From Hydractinia symbiolongicarpus (lineage: Eukaryota; Cnidaria; Hydrozoa; Anthoathecata; Hydractiniidae), in the NCBI RefSeq assembly GCF_029227915.1, contig NC_079878.1, positions 34,313,501 through 34,377,500 of the forward strand: 64,000 nt of DNA, in the 5' to 3' direction. The first letter of the stretch is position 1; each line of letters begins with the position of its first letter. This document shows, piece after piece, positions 37,449 through 51,321 of this stretch. The notes beneath the pieces are model-generated. The model was not told the origin of the DNA, did no database searches, and saw nothing but the letters and a program-made list of their open reading frames with translations. The position numbers were made by a program, and so were the translations under genes.

Positions 37449-39315
37449 TCAAATTAAGAAGAATGTTATTTCCTGGAGTCCAATTTTCCCATTTATCACA
37501 TTTATCAGGTCACAGTCCAAAGTTAGTTCAATTAAATCCCACAGTCAATCGTTTCACTGTTAAAAGCGATGCAACCTAGTAATATCAGATAAATATCGCT
37601 AAATACATGTTGGTACGAATATGTGACCCAACCGTTGTAACTCAAACGGACTGACGCCGTTAGAAAGTCAATGAAATACAGTTTTTGAGACTGTCGCTAT
37701 TTCTTCATCGCGCGATAACGGCTAGGATTGGTCCCACAGTAAAAAATGACTTATTAATCTAAATTTTTAAATGAAGCGCTACCACAGCGCCCAGTGTAAC
37801 TGCTGAGTTTCGGCAATCATGTCAAATTAAGAAGAATGTTATTTCTTGGAGTCAACTTGTCTCACTTATGACATTTATAAGGTCTCAATCCAAAATCAGT
37901 TTAATTTAGTCCCACTGTCAATCGTTTCACTGTTAAAAGCGATGCAACCTAGTAATATGAGAAAAATATCGCTAAATACATGTTGGTACGAATATGTGAC
38001 CCCACCGTTGAAACTCAAACGGACTGACACCGTTAGAAAGTCAGTTAAATGTGGTATTTGAAACTGTCTCTATTTCTTCTGCGCGCGATAACAGCTAGGA
38101 TTGGTCCCACATTAAAAAAATGACTTTTTTATCTTAATTCATAAATGAAGCGCTACCACCGCACCCAGTGTAATCGCTGAGTTCCGGCAATCATGTCAAA
38201 TTAAGAAGAATGTTATTTCTTGGAGTCCAATTTTCCCATTTATCACATTTATCAGGTCACAGTCCAAAGTTAGTTCAATTAAATCCCACAGTCAATCGTT
38301 CCACTGTTAAAAGCGATGCAACCTAGTAATATCAGATAAATATCGCTAAATACATGTTGGTACGAATATGTGACCCAACCGTTGTAACTCAAACGGACTG
38401 ACGCCGTTAGAAAGTCAATGAAATACAGTTTTTGAGACTGTCGGTATTTCTTCATCGCGCGATAACGGCTAGGATTGGTCCCACAGTAAAAAATGACTTA
38501 TTAATCTAAATTTTTAAATGAAGCGCTACCACAGCGCCCAGTGTAACTGCTGAGTTTCGGCAATCATGTCAAATTAAGAAAAATGTTATTTCTTGGAGTC
38601 AACTTGTCTCACTTATAACATTTATAAGGTCTCAATCCAAAATCAGTTTAATTTAGCCCCACTTTCAATCGTTTCACTGTTAAAAGCGATGCAACCTAGT
38701 AATATGAAAAAAATATCGCTAAATACATGTTGGTACGAATATGTGACCCCACCGTTGAAACTCATACGGACTGAAACCGTTAGAAAGTCAGTGAAATGTC
38801 GTATTTGAAACTGTCTCTATTTCTTCTGCGCGCGATAACGGCTAGGATTGGTCCCACATTAAAAAAATGACTTTTTTATCTTAATTCTTAAATGAAGCGC
38901 TACCACCGCACCCAGTGTAATCGCTGAGTTCCGGCAATCATGTCAAATTAAGAAGAATGTTATTTCTTGGAGTCCAATTTTCCCATTTATCACATTTATC
39001 AGGTCACAGTCCAAAGTTAGTTCAATTAAATCCCACAGTCAATCGTTTCACTGTTAAAAGCGATGCAACCTAGTAATATCAGATAAATATCGCTAAATAC
39101 ATGTTGGTACGAATATGTGACCCAACCGTTGTAACTCAAACGGACTGACGTCTTCAGAAATTCAATGAAATACAGTTTTTGAGACTGTCGCTATTTCTTC
39201 ATCGCGCGATAGCGGCTAGGATTGGTCCCACAGTAAAAAATGACTTATTAATCTAAATTTTTAAATGAAGCGCTACCACAGCGCCCAGTGTAACTGCTGA
39301 GTTTCGGCAATCATG
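37449..39315 (+). repeat. A-B dimer run
   Basis: Monomers at 37449 (B), 37822 (A), 38196 (B), 38569 (A) and 38943 (B) give the 747-bp A-B period. The A at 38569 has accumulated more changes than most (TTAGCCCCACTTTC near 38654, CTCATACGGACTGAAACC near 38762, AATGTCGTATTTG near 38794). The last B has GACGTCTTCAGAAATTC near 39147. Confidence 0.85.
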
Positions 39316-40806
39316 TCAAATTAAGAAGAATGTTATTTCTTGGTGTCCAATTGTCTCCTTTACCACAGTTATCAGGTCACAGTCCAAAGTTTGTTCAATT
39401 AAGTCCCACAGTCAATCGTTTCATAGTTAAAAGCGATGCAACCTAGTAATATCAGAAAAATATTGCTTAATACATGTTGGTACGAATATGTGACACAACT
39501 GTTGTAACTGAAACGGACTGACACCGTTAGAAAGTCAATGAAATGTAGTTTTTGAAACTGTTGCTTTTTTTTCAGCGCGCGATAACGGCTAGGATTAGTC
39601 CCACAGTAAAAAATGACTTACCAATCTCACTTTTTCAATGAAGCGCTACCACAGCGCCCAGTGTAATCGCTGAGTTCCGGCAATCATGTCAAATTAAGAA
39701 GAATGTTATTTCTTGGAGTCCAATTTTCTCGTTTATCACATTTATCAGGTCACAGTCCAAAGTTCGTTCAATTAAGTCCCACTGTCAATCGTTTCACTGT
39801 TAAAAGCGATGCAACCTAGTAATATCAGATAAATGTCGCTAAATTTATGTTGGTACGAATATGTGACCCAACCGTTGAAACTCAAACGGACTGACACCAT
39901 AACAAAGTCAATGAAATGTAGTTTTTAAAACTATCGCTATTTCTTCAGCTCGCGATAAGGGAGAGGATTCGTCCCACATTATAGAATGACTTATTAATCT
40001 AAATTTTTATATGAAGCGCTACCACAGCGCCCAGTGTAATCGCTGAGTTTCGGCAATCATGTCAAATTAAGAAGAATGTTATTTCTTGGAGTCCAATTGT
40101 CTCCTTTACCACATTTATCAGGTCACAGGCGAAAGTTAGTTCAGTTAAGTCCCACAGTCAATCGCTTCACTGTTAAAAGCGATGCAACCTAGTAATATCA
40201 AAAAATATCGCTAAATACATGTTGGTACGGGTATGTGACCCAACCGTTGTAACTCAAACGGACTGACACCGTTAGAAAGTCAATGAAATGCAGTTTTTGA
40301 AACTGTCGCTATTTCTTCAGCCCGCGATAAGGGCTAGGATTGGTCCCACAGTAAAAAATGACTTATTAATCTAAGTTTTTAAATGAAGCGCTACCACAGC
40401 GCCCAGTGTAATTGCTGAGTTCCGGCAATCATGTCAAATTAAGAAGAAGGTTATTTCATGGAGTCCAATTGTCTCCTTTACCACAGTTATCAGGTCACAG
40501 TCCAAAGTTTGTTGAATTAAGGCCCACAGTCAATCGTTTCATAGTTTAAAGCGATGCAACCTAGTAATATCAGATAAATGTCGCTAAATACATGTTGGTA
40601 CGAATATGTGACCCAGCCGCTGAGACTCAAACGGACTGAACCCGTAACAAAGTCAATGAAATGTAGTTTTTAAAACTATCGCTATTTCTTCAGCTCGCGA
40701 TAACGGGGAGGATTCGTCCCACATTATAGAATGACTTATTAATCCAAATTTTGATATGAAGCGCTACCACAGCGCCCAGTGTAATCGCTGAGTTTCGGCA
40801 ATCATG
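39316..40806 (+). repeat. C-D-E-F cassette inside the A/B region
   Basis: Monomers at 39316 (C), 39689 (D), 40062 (E) and 40434 (F head with G middle, turning into D2 after TCAGATAAATG) interrupt the A-B dimers. The order matches 11754-13243 and 59993-61483, which supports an ancestral multi-type unit. The E monomer has CACAGGCGAAAG near 40124 and CGCTTCACTG near 40162, a mix of E and common states. Confidence 0.8.
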
Positions 40807-41927
40807 TCAAATTAAGAAGAATGTTATTTCTTGGAGTCAACTTGTCTCACTTATAACATTTATAAGGTCTCAATCCAAAATCAGTTTAATTTAGTCCCAC
40901 TGTCAATCGTTTCACTGTTAAAAGCGATGCAACCTAGTAATATGAGAAAAATATCGCTAAATACATGTTGGTACGAATATGTGACCCCACCGTTGAAACT
41001 CAAACGGACTGACACCGTTAGAAAATCAGTTAAATGTGGTATTTGAAACTGTCTCTATTTCTTCTGCGCGCGATAACGGCTAGGATTGGTCCCACATTAA
41101 AAAAATAACTTTTTTATCTTAATTCTTAAATGAAGCGCTACCACCGCACCCAGTGTAATCGCTGAGTTGCGGCAATCATGTCAAATTAAGAAGAATGTTA
41201 TTTCTTGGAGTCCAATTTTCCCATTTATCACATTTATCTTGTCACAGTCCAAAGTTAGTTCAATTAAATCCCACAGTCAATCGTTTCACTGTTAAAAGCG
41301 ATGCAACCTAGTAATATCAGATAAATATCGCTAAATACATGTTGGTACGAATATGTGACCCAACCGTTGTAACTCAAACGGACTGACGCCGTTAGAAAGT
41401 CAATGTAATACAGTTTTTGAGACTGTCGCTATTTCTTCATCGCGCGATAACGGCTAGGATTGGTCCCACAGTAAAAAATGACTTATTAATCTAAATTTTT
41501 AAATGAAGCGCTACCACAGCGCCCAGTGCAACTGCTGAGTTTCGGCAATCATGTCAAATTAAGAAGAATGTTATTTCTTGGAGTCAACTTGTCTCACTTA
41601 TAACATTTATAAGGTCTCAATCCAAAATCAGTTTAATTTAGTCCCACTGTCAATCGTTTCACTGTTAAAAGCGATGCAACCTAGTAATATGAGAAAAATA
41701 TCGCTAAATACATGTTGGTACGAATATGTGACCCCACCGTTGAAACTCAAACGGACTGACACCGTTAGAAAGTCAGTGAAATGTGGTATTTGAAACTGTC
41801 TCTATTTCTTCTGCGCGCGATAACGGCTAGGATTGGTCCCACATTAAAAAAATGACTTTTTTATCTTAATTCTTAAATGAAGCGCTACCACAGCGCCCAG
41901 TGTAACTGCTGAGTTTCGGCAATCATG
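40807..41927 (+). repeat. A-B-A monomers
   Basis: Anchors at 40807 (A), 41181 (B) and 41554 (A). The B has private changes TTTATCTTGTCACAG near 41234 and CAATGTAATACAG near 41401. The last A runs into a C monomer at 41928 with an AGCGCCCAGTGTAACTGCTGAG tail junction, so the next monomer boundary is itself a type switch. Confidence 0.8.
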
Positions 41928-43046
41928 TCAAATTAAGAAGAATGTTATTTCTTGGAGTCCAATTGTCTCCTTTACCACAGTTATCAGGTCACAGTCCAAA
42001 GTTTGTTCAATTAAGTCCCACAGTCAATCGTTTCATAGTTAAAAGCGATGCAACCTAGTAATATCAGAAAAATATTGCTTAATACATGTTGGTACGAATA
42101 TGTGACACAACTGTTGTAACTGAAACGGACTGACACCGTTAGAAAGTCAATAAAATGTAGTTTTTGAAACTGTTGCTTTTTTTTCAGCGCGCGATAACGG
42201 CTAGGATTAGTCCCACAGTAAAAAATGACTTACCAATCTCACTTTTTCAATGAAGAGCTACCACAGCGCCCAGTGTAACCGCTGAGTTCCGGCAATCATG
42301 TCAAATTAAGAAGAATGTTATTTCTTGGAGTCCAATTTTCTCGTTTATCACATTTATCAGGTCACAGTCCAAAGTTCGTTCAATTAAGTCCCACTGTCAA
42401 TCGTTTCACTGTTAAAAGCGATGCAACCTAGTAATATCAGATAAATGTCGCAAAATTTATGTTGGTACGAATATGTGACCCAACCGTTGAAACTCAAACG
42501 GACTGGCACCATAACAAAGTCAATGAAATGTAGTTTTTAAAACTATCGCTATTTCTTCAGCTCGCGATAACGGAGAGGATTCGTCTCACATTATAGAATG
42601 ACTTATTAATCTAAATTTTTATATGAAGCGCTACCACAGCACCCAGTGTAATCGCTGAGTTCCGGCAATCATGTCAAAATAAGAAGAATGTTATTTCTTG
42701 GAGTCCAATTTTCTCGTTTATCACATTTATCAGGTCACAGTCCAAAGTTCGTTCAATTATGTCCCACAGTCAATCGTTTCACTGTTAAAAGCGATGCAAC
42801 CTAGTAATATTAGATAAATGTCGCTAAATACATGTTGGTACGAATATGTGACCCAGCCGTTGAGACTCAAACGGACTGACACCGTAACAAAGTCAATGAA
42901 ATGTAGTTTTTAAAACTATCGCTATTTCTTCAGCTCGCGATAACGGCTAGGATTGGTCTCACAGTAAAAAATGACTTATTAATCTCACTCTTTCAATGAA
43001 GCGCTACCACAGCGCCCAGTGTAGTCTCTGAGTTTCGGCAATCATG
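41928..43046 (+). repeat. C-D-D2 cassette
   Basis: Monomers at 41928 (C), 42301 (D) and 42674 (D2 with a GTCAAAATAAG anchor). The third has GTCTCACAGT near 42956 and a TCTCACTCTTTCAATG tail from the C type, so D2 and C sequences are joined. This is a second interruption of A-B dimers by the C-D series, shorter than the one at 39316. Confidence 0.75.
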
Positions 43047-46034
43047 TCAAATTAAGAAGAATGCTATTTCTTGGAGTCAACTTGTCTCACTTATAACATT
43101 TATAAGGTCTCAATCCAAAATCAGTTTAATTTAGCCCCACTGTCAATCGTTTCACTGTTAAAAGCGATGCAACCTAGTAATATGAGAAAAATATCGCTAA
43201 ATACATGTTGGTACGAATATGTGACCCCACCATTGAAACTCAAACGGACTTACACCGTTAGAAAGTCAGTGAAATGTGGTATTTGAAACTGTCTCTATTT
43301 CTTCTGCGCGCGATAACGGCTAGGATTGGTCCCACATTAAAAAAATGACTTTTTTATCTTAATTTTTAAATGAAGCGCTACCACCGCACCCAGTGTAATC
43401 GCTGAGTTCCGGCAATCATGTCAAAATAAGAAGAATGTTATTTCTTGGAGTCCAATTTTTCCATTTATCACATTTATCAGGTCACAGTCCAAAGTTAGTT
43501 CAATTAAATCCTACAGTCAATCGTTTCACTGTTAAAAGCGATGCAACCTAGTAATATCAGATAAATATCGCTAAATACATGTTGGTACGAATATGTGACC
43601 CAACCGTTGTAACTCAAACGGACTGACGGCGTTAGAAAGTCAATGAAATACAGTTTTTGAGACTGTCGCTATTTCTTCATCGCGCGATAACGGCTAGGAT
43701 TGGTCCCACAGTAAAAAATGACTTATTAATCTAAATTTTTAAATGAAGCGCTACCACAGCGCCCAGTGTAACTGCTGAGTTTCGGCAATCATGTCAAATT
43801 AAGAAGAATGTTATTTCTTGGAGTCAACTTGTCTCACTTATAACATTTATAAGGTCTCAATCCAAAATCAGTTTAATTTAGTCCCACTGTCAATCGTTTC
43901 ACTGTTAAAAGCGATGCAACCTAGTAATATGAGAAAAATATCGCTAAATACATGTTGGTACGAATATGTGACCCAACCGTTGAAACTCAAACGGACTGAC
44001 ACCGTTCGAAAGTCAGTGAAATGTGGTATTTGAAACTGTCTCTATTTCTTCTGCGCGCGATAACGGCTAGGATTGGTCCCACATTAAAAAAATGACTTTT
44101 TTATCTTAATTTTTAAATGAAGCGCTACCACCGCACCCAGTGTAATCGCTGAGTTCCGGCAATCATGTCAAATTAAGAAGAATGTTATTTCTTGGAGTCC
44201 AATTTTCCCATTTATCACATTTATCAGGTCACAGTCCAAAGTTAGTTCAATTAATTCCCACAGTCAATCGTTTCACTGTTAAAAGCGATGCAACCTAGTA
44301 ATAACAGAAAAATATTGCTTAATACATGTTGGTACGAATATGTGACACAACTGTTGTAACTGAAACGGACTGACGCCGTTAGAAAGTCAATGAAATACAG
44401 TTTTTGAGACTGTCGCTATTTCTTCATCGCGCGATAACGGCTAGGATTGGTCCCACAGTAAAAAATGACTTATTAATCTAAATTTTTAAATGAAGCGCTA
44501 CCACAGCGCCCAGTGTAACTGCTGTGTTTCGGCAATCATGTCAAATTAAGAAGAATGTTATTTCTTGCAGTCAACTTGTCTCACTTATAACATTTATAAG
44601 GTCTCAATCCAAAATCAGTTTAATTTAGTCCCACTGTCAATCGTTTCACTGTTAAAAGCGATGCAACCTAGTAATATGAGAAAAATATCGCTAAATACAT
44701 GTTGGTACGAATATGTGACCCCACCGTTGAAACTCAAACGGACTGACACCGTTAGAAAGTCAGTTAAATGTGGTATTTGAAACTGTCTCTATTTCTTCTG
44801 CGCGCGATAACGGCTAGGATTGGTCCCACATTAAAAAAATGCCTTTTTTATCTTAATTCTTAAATGAAGCGCTACCACCACACCCAGTGTAATCGCTGAG
44901 TTCCGGCAATCATGTCAAACTAAGAAGAATGTTATTTCCTGGAGTCCAATTTTCCCATTTATCACATTTATCAGGTCACAGTCCAAAGTTACTTCAATTA
45001 AATCCCACAGTCAATCGTTTCACTGTTAAAAGCGATGCAACCTAGTAATATCAGATAAATATCGCTAAATACATGTTGGTACGAATATGTGACACAACCG
45101 TTGTAACTCAAACGGACTGACGCCGTTAGAAAGTCAATGAAATACAGTTTTTGAGACTGTCGCTATTTCTTCATCGCGCGATAACGGCTAGGATTGGCCC
45201 AACTGTAAAAAATGACTTATTAATCTAAATTTTTAAATGAAGCGCTACCACAGCGCCCAGTGTAACTGCTGAGTTTCGGCAATCATGTCAAATTAAGAAG
45301 AATGTTATTTCTTGGAGTCAACTTGTCTCACTTATAACATTTATAAGGTCTCAATCCAAAATCAGTTTAATTTAGTCCCACTGTCAATCGTTTCACTGTT
45401 AAAAGCGATGCAACCTAGTAATATCAGATAAATATCGCTAAATACATGTTGGTACGAATATGTGACCCAACCGCTGTAACTCAAACGGACTGACGCCGTT
45501 AGAAAGTCAATGAAATACAGTTTTTGAGACTGTCGCTATTTCTTCATCGCGCGATAACGGCTAGGATTGGTCCCACAGTAAAAAATGACTTATTAATCTA
45601 AATTTTTAAATGAAGCGCTTCCACAGCGCCCAGTGTAACTGCTGAGTTTTGGCAATCATGTCAAATTAAGAAGAATGTTATTTCTTGGAGTCAACTTGTC
45701 TCACTTATAACATTTATAAGATCTCAATCCAAAATCAGTTTAATTTAGTCCCACTGTCAATCGTTTCACTGTTAAAAGCGATGCAACCTAGTAATATGAG
45801 AAAAATATCGCTAAATACATGTTGGTACGAATATGTGACCCCACCGTTGAAACTCAAACGGACTGACACCGTTAGAAAGTCAGTTAAATGTGGTATTTGA
45901 AACTGTCTCTATTTCTTCTGCGCGCGATAACGGCTAGGATTGGTCCCACATTAAAAAAATGCCTTTTTTATCTTAATTTTTAAATGAAGCGCTACCACCA
46001 CACCCAGTGTAATCGCTGAGTTCCGGCAATCATG
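43047..46034 (+). repeat. A-B dimer run with chimeras
   Basis: Monomers at 43047 (A), 43421 (B), 43794 (A), 44168 (B/C), 44541 (A), 44915 (B), 45288 (A head with B tail) and 45661 (A). From the A at 44541 onward, A tails carry ATGCC after the A-tract instead of ATGAC, and the B at 44915 has AGTTACTTCAATT. These two markers also run through 46-59 kb. The A/B chimera at 45288 switches at GTAATATCAGATAAAT, which also closes the A-type open frame. Confidence 0.8.
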
Positions 46035-49000
46035 TCAAATTAAGAAGAATGTTATTTCCTGGAGTCCAATTTTCCCATTTATCACATTTATCAGGTCACA
46101 GTCCAAAGTTACTTCAATTAAATCCCACAGTCAATCCAAAATCAGTTTAATTTAGTCCCACTGTCAATCGTTTCACTGTTAAAAGCGATGCAACCTAGTA
46201 ATATGAGAAAAATATCGCTAAATACATGTTGGTACGAATATGTGACCCCACCGTTGAAACTCAAACGGACTGACACCGTTAGAAAGTCAGTTAAATGTGG
46301 TATTTGAAACTGTCTCTATTTCTTCTGCGCGCGATAACGGCTAGGATTGGTCCCACATTAAAAAAATGCCTTTTTTATCTTAATTCTTAAATGAAGCGCT
46401 ACCACCACACCCAGTGTAACTGCTGAGTTTCGGCAATCATGTCAAATTAAGAAGAATGTTATTTCTTGGAGTCCAATTTTCCCATTTATCACATTTATCA
46501 GGTCACAGTCCAAAGTTAGTTCAATTAAATCCCACAGTCAATCGTTTCACTGTTAAAAGCGATGCAACCTAGTAATATGAGAAAAATATCGCTAAATACA
46601 TGTTGGTACGAATATGTGACCCCACCGTTGAAACTCAAACGGACTGACACCGTTAGAAAGTCAGTTAAATGTGGTATTTGAAACTGTCTCTATTTCTTCT
46701 GCGCGCGATAACGGCTAGGATTGGTCCCACATTAAAAAAATGCCTTTTTTATCTTAATTCTTAAATGAAGCGCTACCACCACACCCAGTGTAATCGCTGA
46801 GTTCCGGCAATCATGTCAAATTAAGAAGAATGTTATTTCCTGGAGTCCAATTTTCCCATTTATCACATTTATCAGGTCACAGTCCAAAGTTACTTCAATT
46901 AAATCCCACAGTCAATCGTTTCACTGTTAAAAGCGATGCAACCTAGTAATATCAGATAAATATCGCTAAATACATGTTGGTACGAATATGTGACCCAACC
47001 GTTGTAACTCAAACGGACTGACGCTGTTAGAAAGTCAATGAAATACAGTTTTTGAGACTGTCGCTATTTCTTCATCGCGCGATAACGGCTAGGATTGGTC
47101 CCACAGTAAAAAATGACTTATTAATCTAAATTTTTAAATGAAGCGCTACCACAGCGCCCAGTGTAACTGCTGAGTTTCGGCAATCATGTCAAATTAAGAA
47201 GAATGTTATTTCTTGGAGTCAACTTGTCTCACTTATAACATTTATAAGGTCTCAATCCAAAATCAGTTTAATTTAGTCCCACTGTCAATCGTTTCACTGT
47301 TAAAAGCGATGCAACCTAGTAATATGAGAAAAATATCGCTAAATACATGTTGGTACGAATATGTGACCCCACCGTTGAAACTCAAACGGACTGACACCGT
47401 TAGAAAGTCAGTGAAATGTGGTATTTGAAACTGTCTCTATTTCTTCTGCGCGCGATAACAGCTAGGATTGGTCCCACATTAAAAAAATGACTTTTTTATC
47501 TTAATTCATAAATGAAGCGCTACCACCGCACCCAGTGTAATCGCTGAGTTCCGGCAATCATGTCAAATTAAGAAGAATGTTATTTCCTGGAGTCCAATTT
47601 TCCCATTTATCACATTTATCAGGTCACAGTCCAAAGTTACTTCAATTAAATCCCACAGTCAATCGTTTCACTGTTAAAAGCGATGCAACCTAGTAATATC
47701 AGATAAATATCGCTAAATACATGTTGGTACGAATATGTGACCCAACCGTTGTAACTCAAACGGACTGACGCTGTTAGAAAGTCAATGAAATACAGTTTTT
47801 GAGACTGTCGCTATTTCTTCATCGCGCGATAACGGCTAGGATTGGTCCCACAGTAAAAAATGACTTATTAATCTAAATTTTTAAATGAAGCGCTACCACA
47901 GCGCCCAGTGTAACTGCTGAGTTTCGGCAATCATGTCAAATTAAGAAGAATGTTATTTCTTGGAGTCAACTTGTCTCACTTATAACATTTATAAGGTCTC
48001 AATCCAAAATCAGTTTAATTTAGTCCCACTGTCAATCGTTTCACTGTTAAAAGCGATGCAACCTAGTAATATGAGAAAAATATCGCTAAATACATGTTGG
48101 TACGAATATGTGACCCCACCGTTGAAACTCAAACGGACTGACACCGTTAGAAAGTCAGTGAAATGTGGTATTTGAAACTGTCTCTATTTCTTCTGCGCGC
48201 GATAACAGCTAGGATTGGTCCCACATTAAAAAAATGACTTTTTTATCTTAATTCATAAATGAAGCGCTACCACCGCACCCAGTGTAATCGCTGAGTTCCG
48301 GCAATCATGTCAAATTAAGAAGAATGTTATTTCTTGGAGTCCAATTTTCCCATTTATCACATTTATCAGGTCACAGTCCAAAGTTAGTTCAATTAAATCC
48401 CACAGTCAATCGTTTCACTGTTAAAAGCGATGCAACCTAGTAATAACAGAAAAATATTGCTTAATACATGTTGGTACGAATATGTGACACAACTGTTGTA
48501 ACTGAAACGGACTGACGCCGTTAGAAAGTCAATGAAATACAGTTTTTGAGACTGTCGCTATTTCTTCATCGCGCGATAACGGCTAGGATTGGTCCCACAG
48601 TAAAAAATGACTTATTAATCTAAATTTTTAAATGAAGCGCTACCACAGCGCCCAGTGTAACTGCTGTGTTTCGGCAATCATGTCAAATTAAGAAGAATGT
48701 TATTTCTTGGAGTCAACTTGTCTCACTTATAACATTTATAAGGTCTCAATCCAAAATCAGTTTAATTTAGTCCCACTGTCAATCGTTTCACTGTTAAAAG
48801 CGATGCAACCTAGTAATATGAGAAAAATATCGCTAAATACATGTTGGTACGAATATGTGACCCCACCGTTGAAACTCAAACGGACTGACACCGTTAGAAA
48901 TTCAGTGAAATGTGGTATTTGAAACTGTCTCTATTTCTTCTGCGCGCGATAACGGCTAGGATTGGTCCCACATTAAAAAAATGACTTTTTTATCTTAATT

Positions 49001-49804
49001 CTTAAATGAAGCGCTACCACTGCACCCAGTGTAATCGCTGAGCTCCGGCAATCATGTCAAATTAAGAAGAATGTTATTTCTTGGAGTCCAATTTTCCCAT
49101 TTATCACATTTATCAGGTCACAGTCCAAAGTTAGTTCAATTAAATCCCACAGTCAATCGTTTCACCGTTAAAAGCGATGCAACCTAGTAATATCAGATAA
49201 ATATCGCTAAATACATGTTGGTACGAATATGTGACCAAACCGTTGTAACTCAAACGGACTGACGCCTTTGGAAAGTCAATGAAATACAGTATTTGAGACT
49301 GTCGCTAATTCTTCATCGCGCGATAACGGCTAGGATTGGTCCCACAGTAAAAAATGACTTATTAATCTAAATTTTTAAATGAAGCGCTACCACAGCGCCC
49401 AGTGTAACTGCTGAGTTTCGGCAATCATGTCAAATTAAGAAGAATGTTATTTCTTGGAGTCCAATTGTCTCCTTTACCACAGTTATCAGGTCACAGTCCA
49501 AAGTTTGTTCAATTAAGTCCCACCTTCAATCGTTTCATAGTTAAAAGCGATGCAACCTAGTAATATTAGAAAAATATTGCTTAAAACATGTTGGTACGAA
49601 TATGTGACACAACTGTTGTAACTGAAATGGACTGACACCGTTAGAAAGTCAATGAAATGTAGTTTTTGAAACTGTCGCTATTTCTTCATCGCGCGATAAC
49701 GGCTAGGATTGGTCCCACATTAAAAAAAATGCCTTTTTTATCTTAATTCTTAAATGAAGCGCTACCACCACACCCAGTGTAATCGCTGAGTTCCGGCAAT
49801 CATG
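46035..49804 (+). repeat. Long higher-order repeat, copy 1 (10 monomers, 3,770 bp)
   Basis: Order by anchor: 46035 B with 33-bp duplication, 46442 B/A, 46816 B, 47189 A, 47563 B, 47936 A, 48310 B/C (AATAACAG, ATATTGCTTAAT), 48683 A, 49057 B (preceded by GAGCTCCGG), 49430 C (CCACCTTCAATCG, CTTAAAACATG, GAAATGGACTG). The same series with the same rare markers restarts at 49805. Copy 1 is the shortest of the three complete copies. Confidence 0.85.
46131..46163 (+). repeat. 33-bp internal duplication, copy 1 of 4
   Basis: In a B monomer, CCCACAGTCAATC runs into CCAAAATCAGTTTAATTTAG, which belongs to the A type, before returning to TCAATCGTTTCAC. In A monomers the word TCAATC occurs twice exactly 33 bp apart, so an out-of-register exchange at TCAATC explains the extra 33 bp. 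The anchor interval is 407 bp instead of 374. Confidence 0.92.
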
Positions 49805-49900
49805 TCAAATTAAGAAGAATGTTATTTCTTGGAGTCCAATTTTCCCATTTATAACATTTATCAGGTCACAGTCCAAAGTTACTTCAATTAAATCCCACAG

Positions 49901-49933
49901 TCAATCCAAAATCAGTTTAATTTAGTCCCACTG
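49901..49933 (+). repeat. 33-bp internal duplication, copy 2 of 4
   Basis: Same junction as at 46131, 3,770 bp downstream; the flanking B head has TTTATAACATTTATC, shared with copies 3 and 4 but not copy 1. Confidence 0.92.
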
Positions 49934-51321
49934 TCAATCGTTTCACTGTTAAAAGCGATGCAACCTAGTAATATGAGAAAAATATCGCTAAATACATGTT
50001 GGTACGAATATGTGACCCCACCGTTGAAACTCAAACGGACTGACACCGTTAGAAAGTCAGTTAAATGTGGTATTTGAAACTGTCTCTATTTCTTCTGCGC
50101 GCGATAACGGCTAGGATTGGTCCCACATTAAAAAAATGCCTTTTTTATCTTAATTCTTAAATGAAGCGCTACCACCACACCCAGTGTAACTGCTGAGTTT
50201 CGGCAATCATGTCAAATTAAGAAGAATGTTATTTCTTGGAGTCCAATTTTCCCATTTATCACATTTATCAGGTCACAGTCCAAAGTTAGTTCAATTAAAT
50301 CCCACAGTCAATCGTTTCACTGTTAAAAGCGATGCAACCTAGTAATATGAGAAAAATATCGCTAAATACATGTTGGTACGAATATGTGACCCCACCGTTG
50401 AAACTCAAACGGACTGACACCGTTAGAAAGTCAGTTAAATGTGGTATTTGAAACTGTCTCTATTTCTTCTGCGCGCGATAACGGCTAGGATTGGTCCCAC
50501 ATTAAAAAAATGCCTTTTTTATCTTAATTCTTAAATGAAGCGCTACCACCACACCCAGTGTAATCGCTGAGTTCCGGCAATCATGTCAAATTAAGAAGAA
50601 TGTTATTTCCTGGAGTCCAATTTTCCCATTTATCACATTTATCAGGTCACAGTCCAAAGTTACTTCAATTAAATCCCACAGTCAATCGTTTCACTGTTAA
50701 AAGCGATGCAACCTAGTAATATCAGATAAATATCGCTAAATACATGTTGGTACGAATATGTGACCCAACCGTTGTAACTCAAACGGACTGACGCTGTTAG
50801 AAAGTCAATGAAATACAGTTTTTGAGACTGTCGCTATTTCTTCATCGCGCGATAACGGCTAGGATTGGTCCCACAGTAAAAAATGACTTATTAATCTAAA
50901 TTTTTAAATGAAGCGCTACCACAGCGCCCAGTGTAACTGCTGAGTTTCGGCAATCATGTCAAATTAAGAAGAATGTTATTTCTTGGAGTCAACTTGTCTC
51001 ACTTATAACATTTATAAGGTCTCAATCCAAAATCAGTTTAATTTAGTCCCACTGTCAATCGTTTCACTGTTAAAAGCGATGCAACCTAGTAATATGAGAA
51101 AAATATCGCTAAATACATGTTGGTACGAATATGTGACCCCACCGTTGAAACTCAAACGGACTGACACCGTTAGAAAGTCAGTGAAATGTGGTATTTGAAA
51201 CTGTCTCTATTTCTTCTGCGCGCGATAACAGCTAGGATTGGTCCCACATTAAAAAAATGACTTTTTTATCTTAATTCATAAATGAAGCGCTACCACCGCA
51301 CCCAGTGTAATCGCTGAGTTC

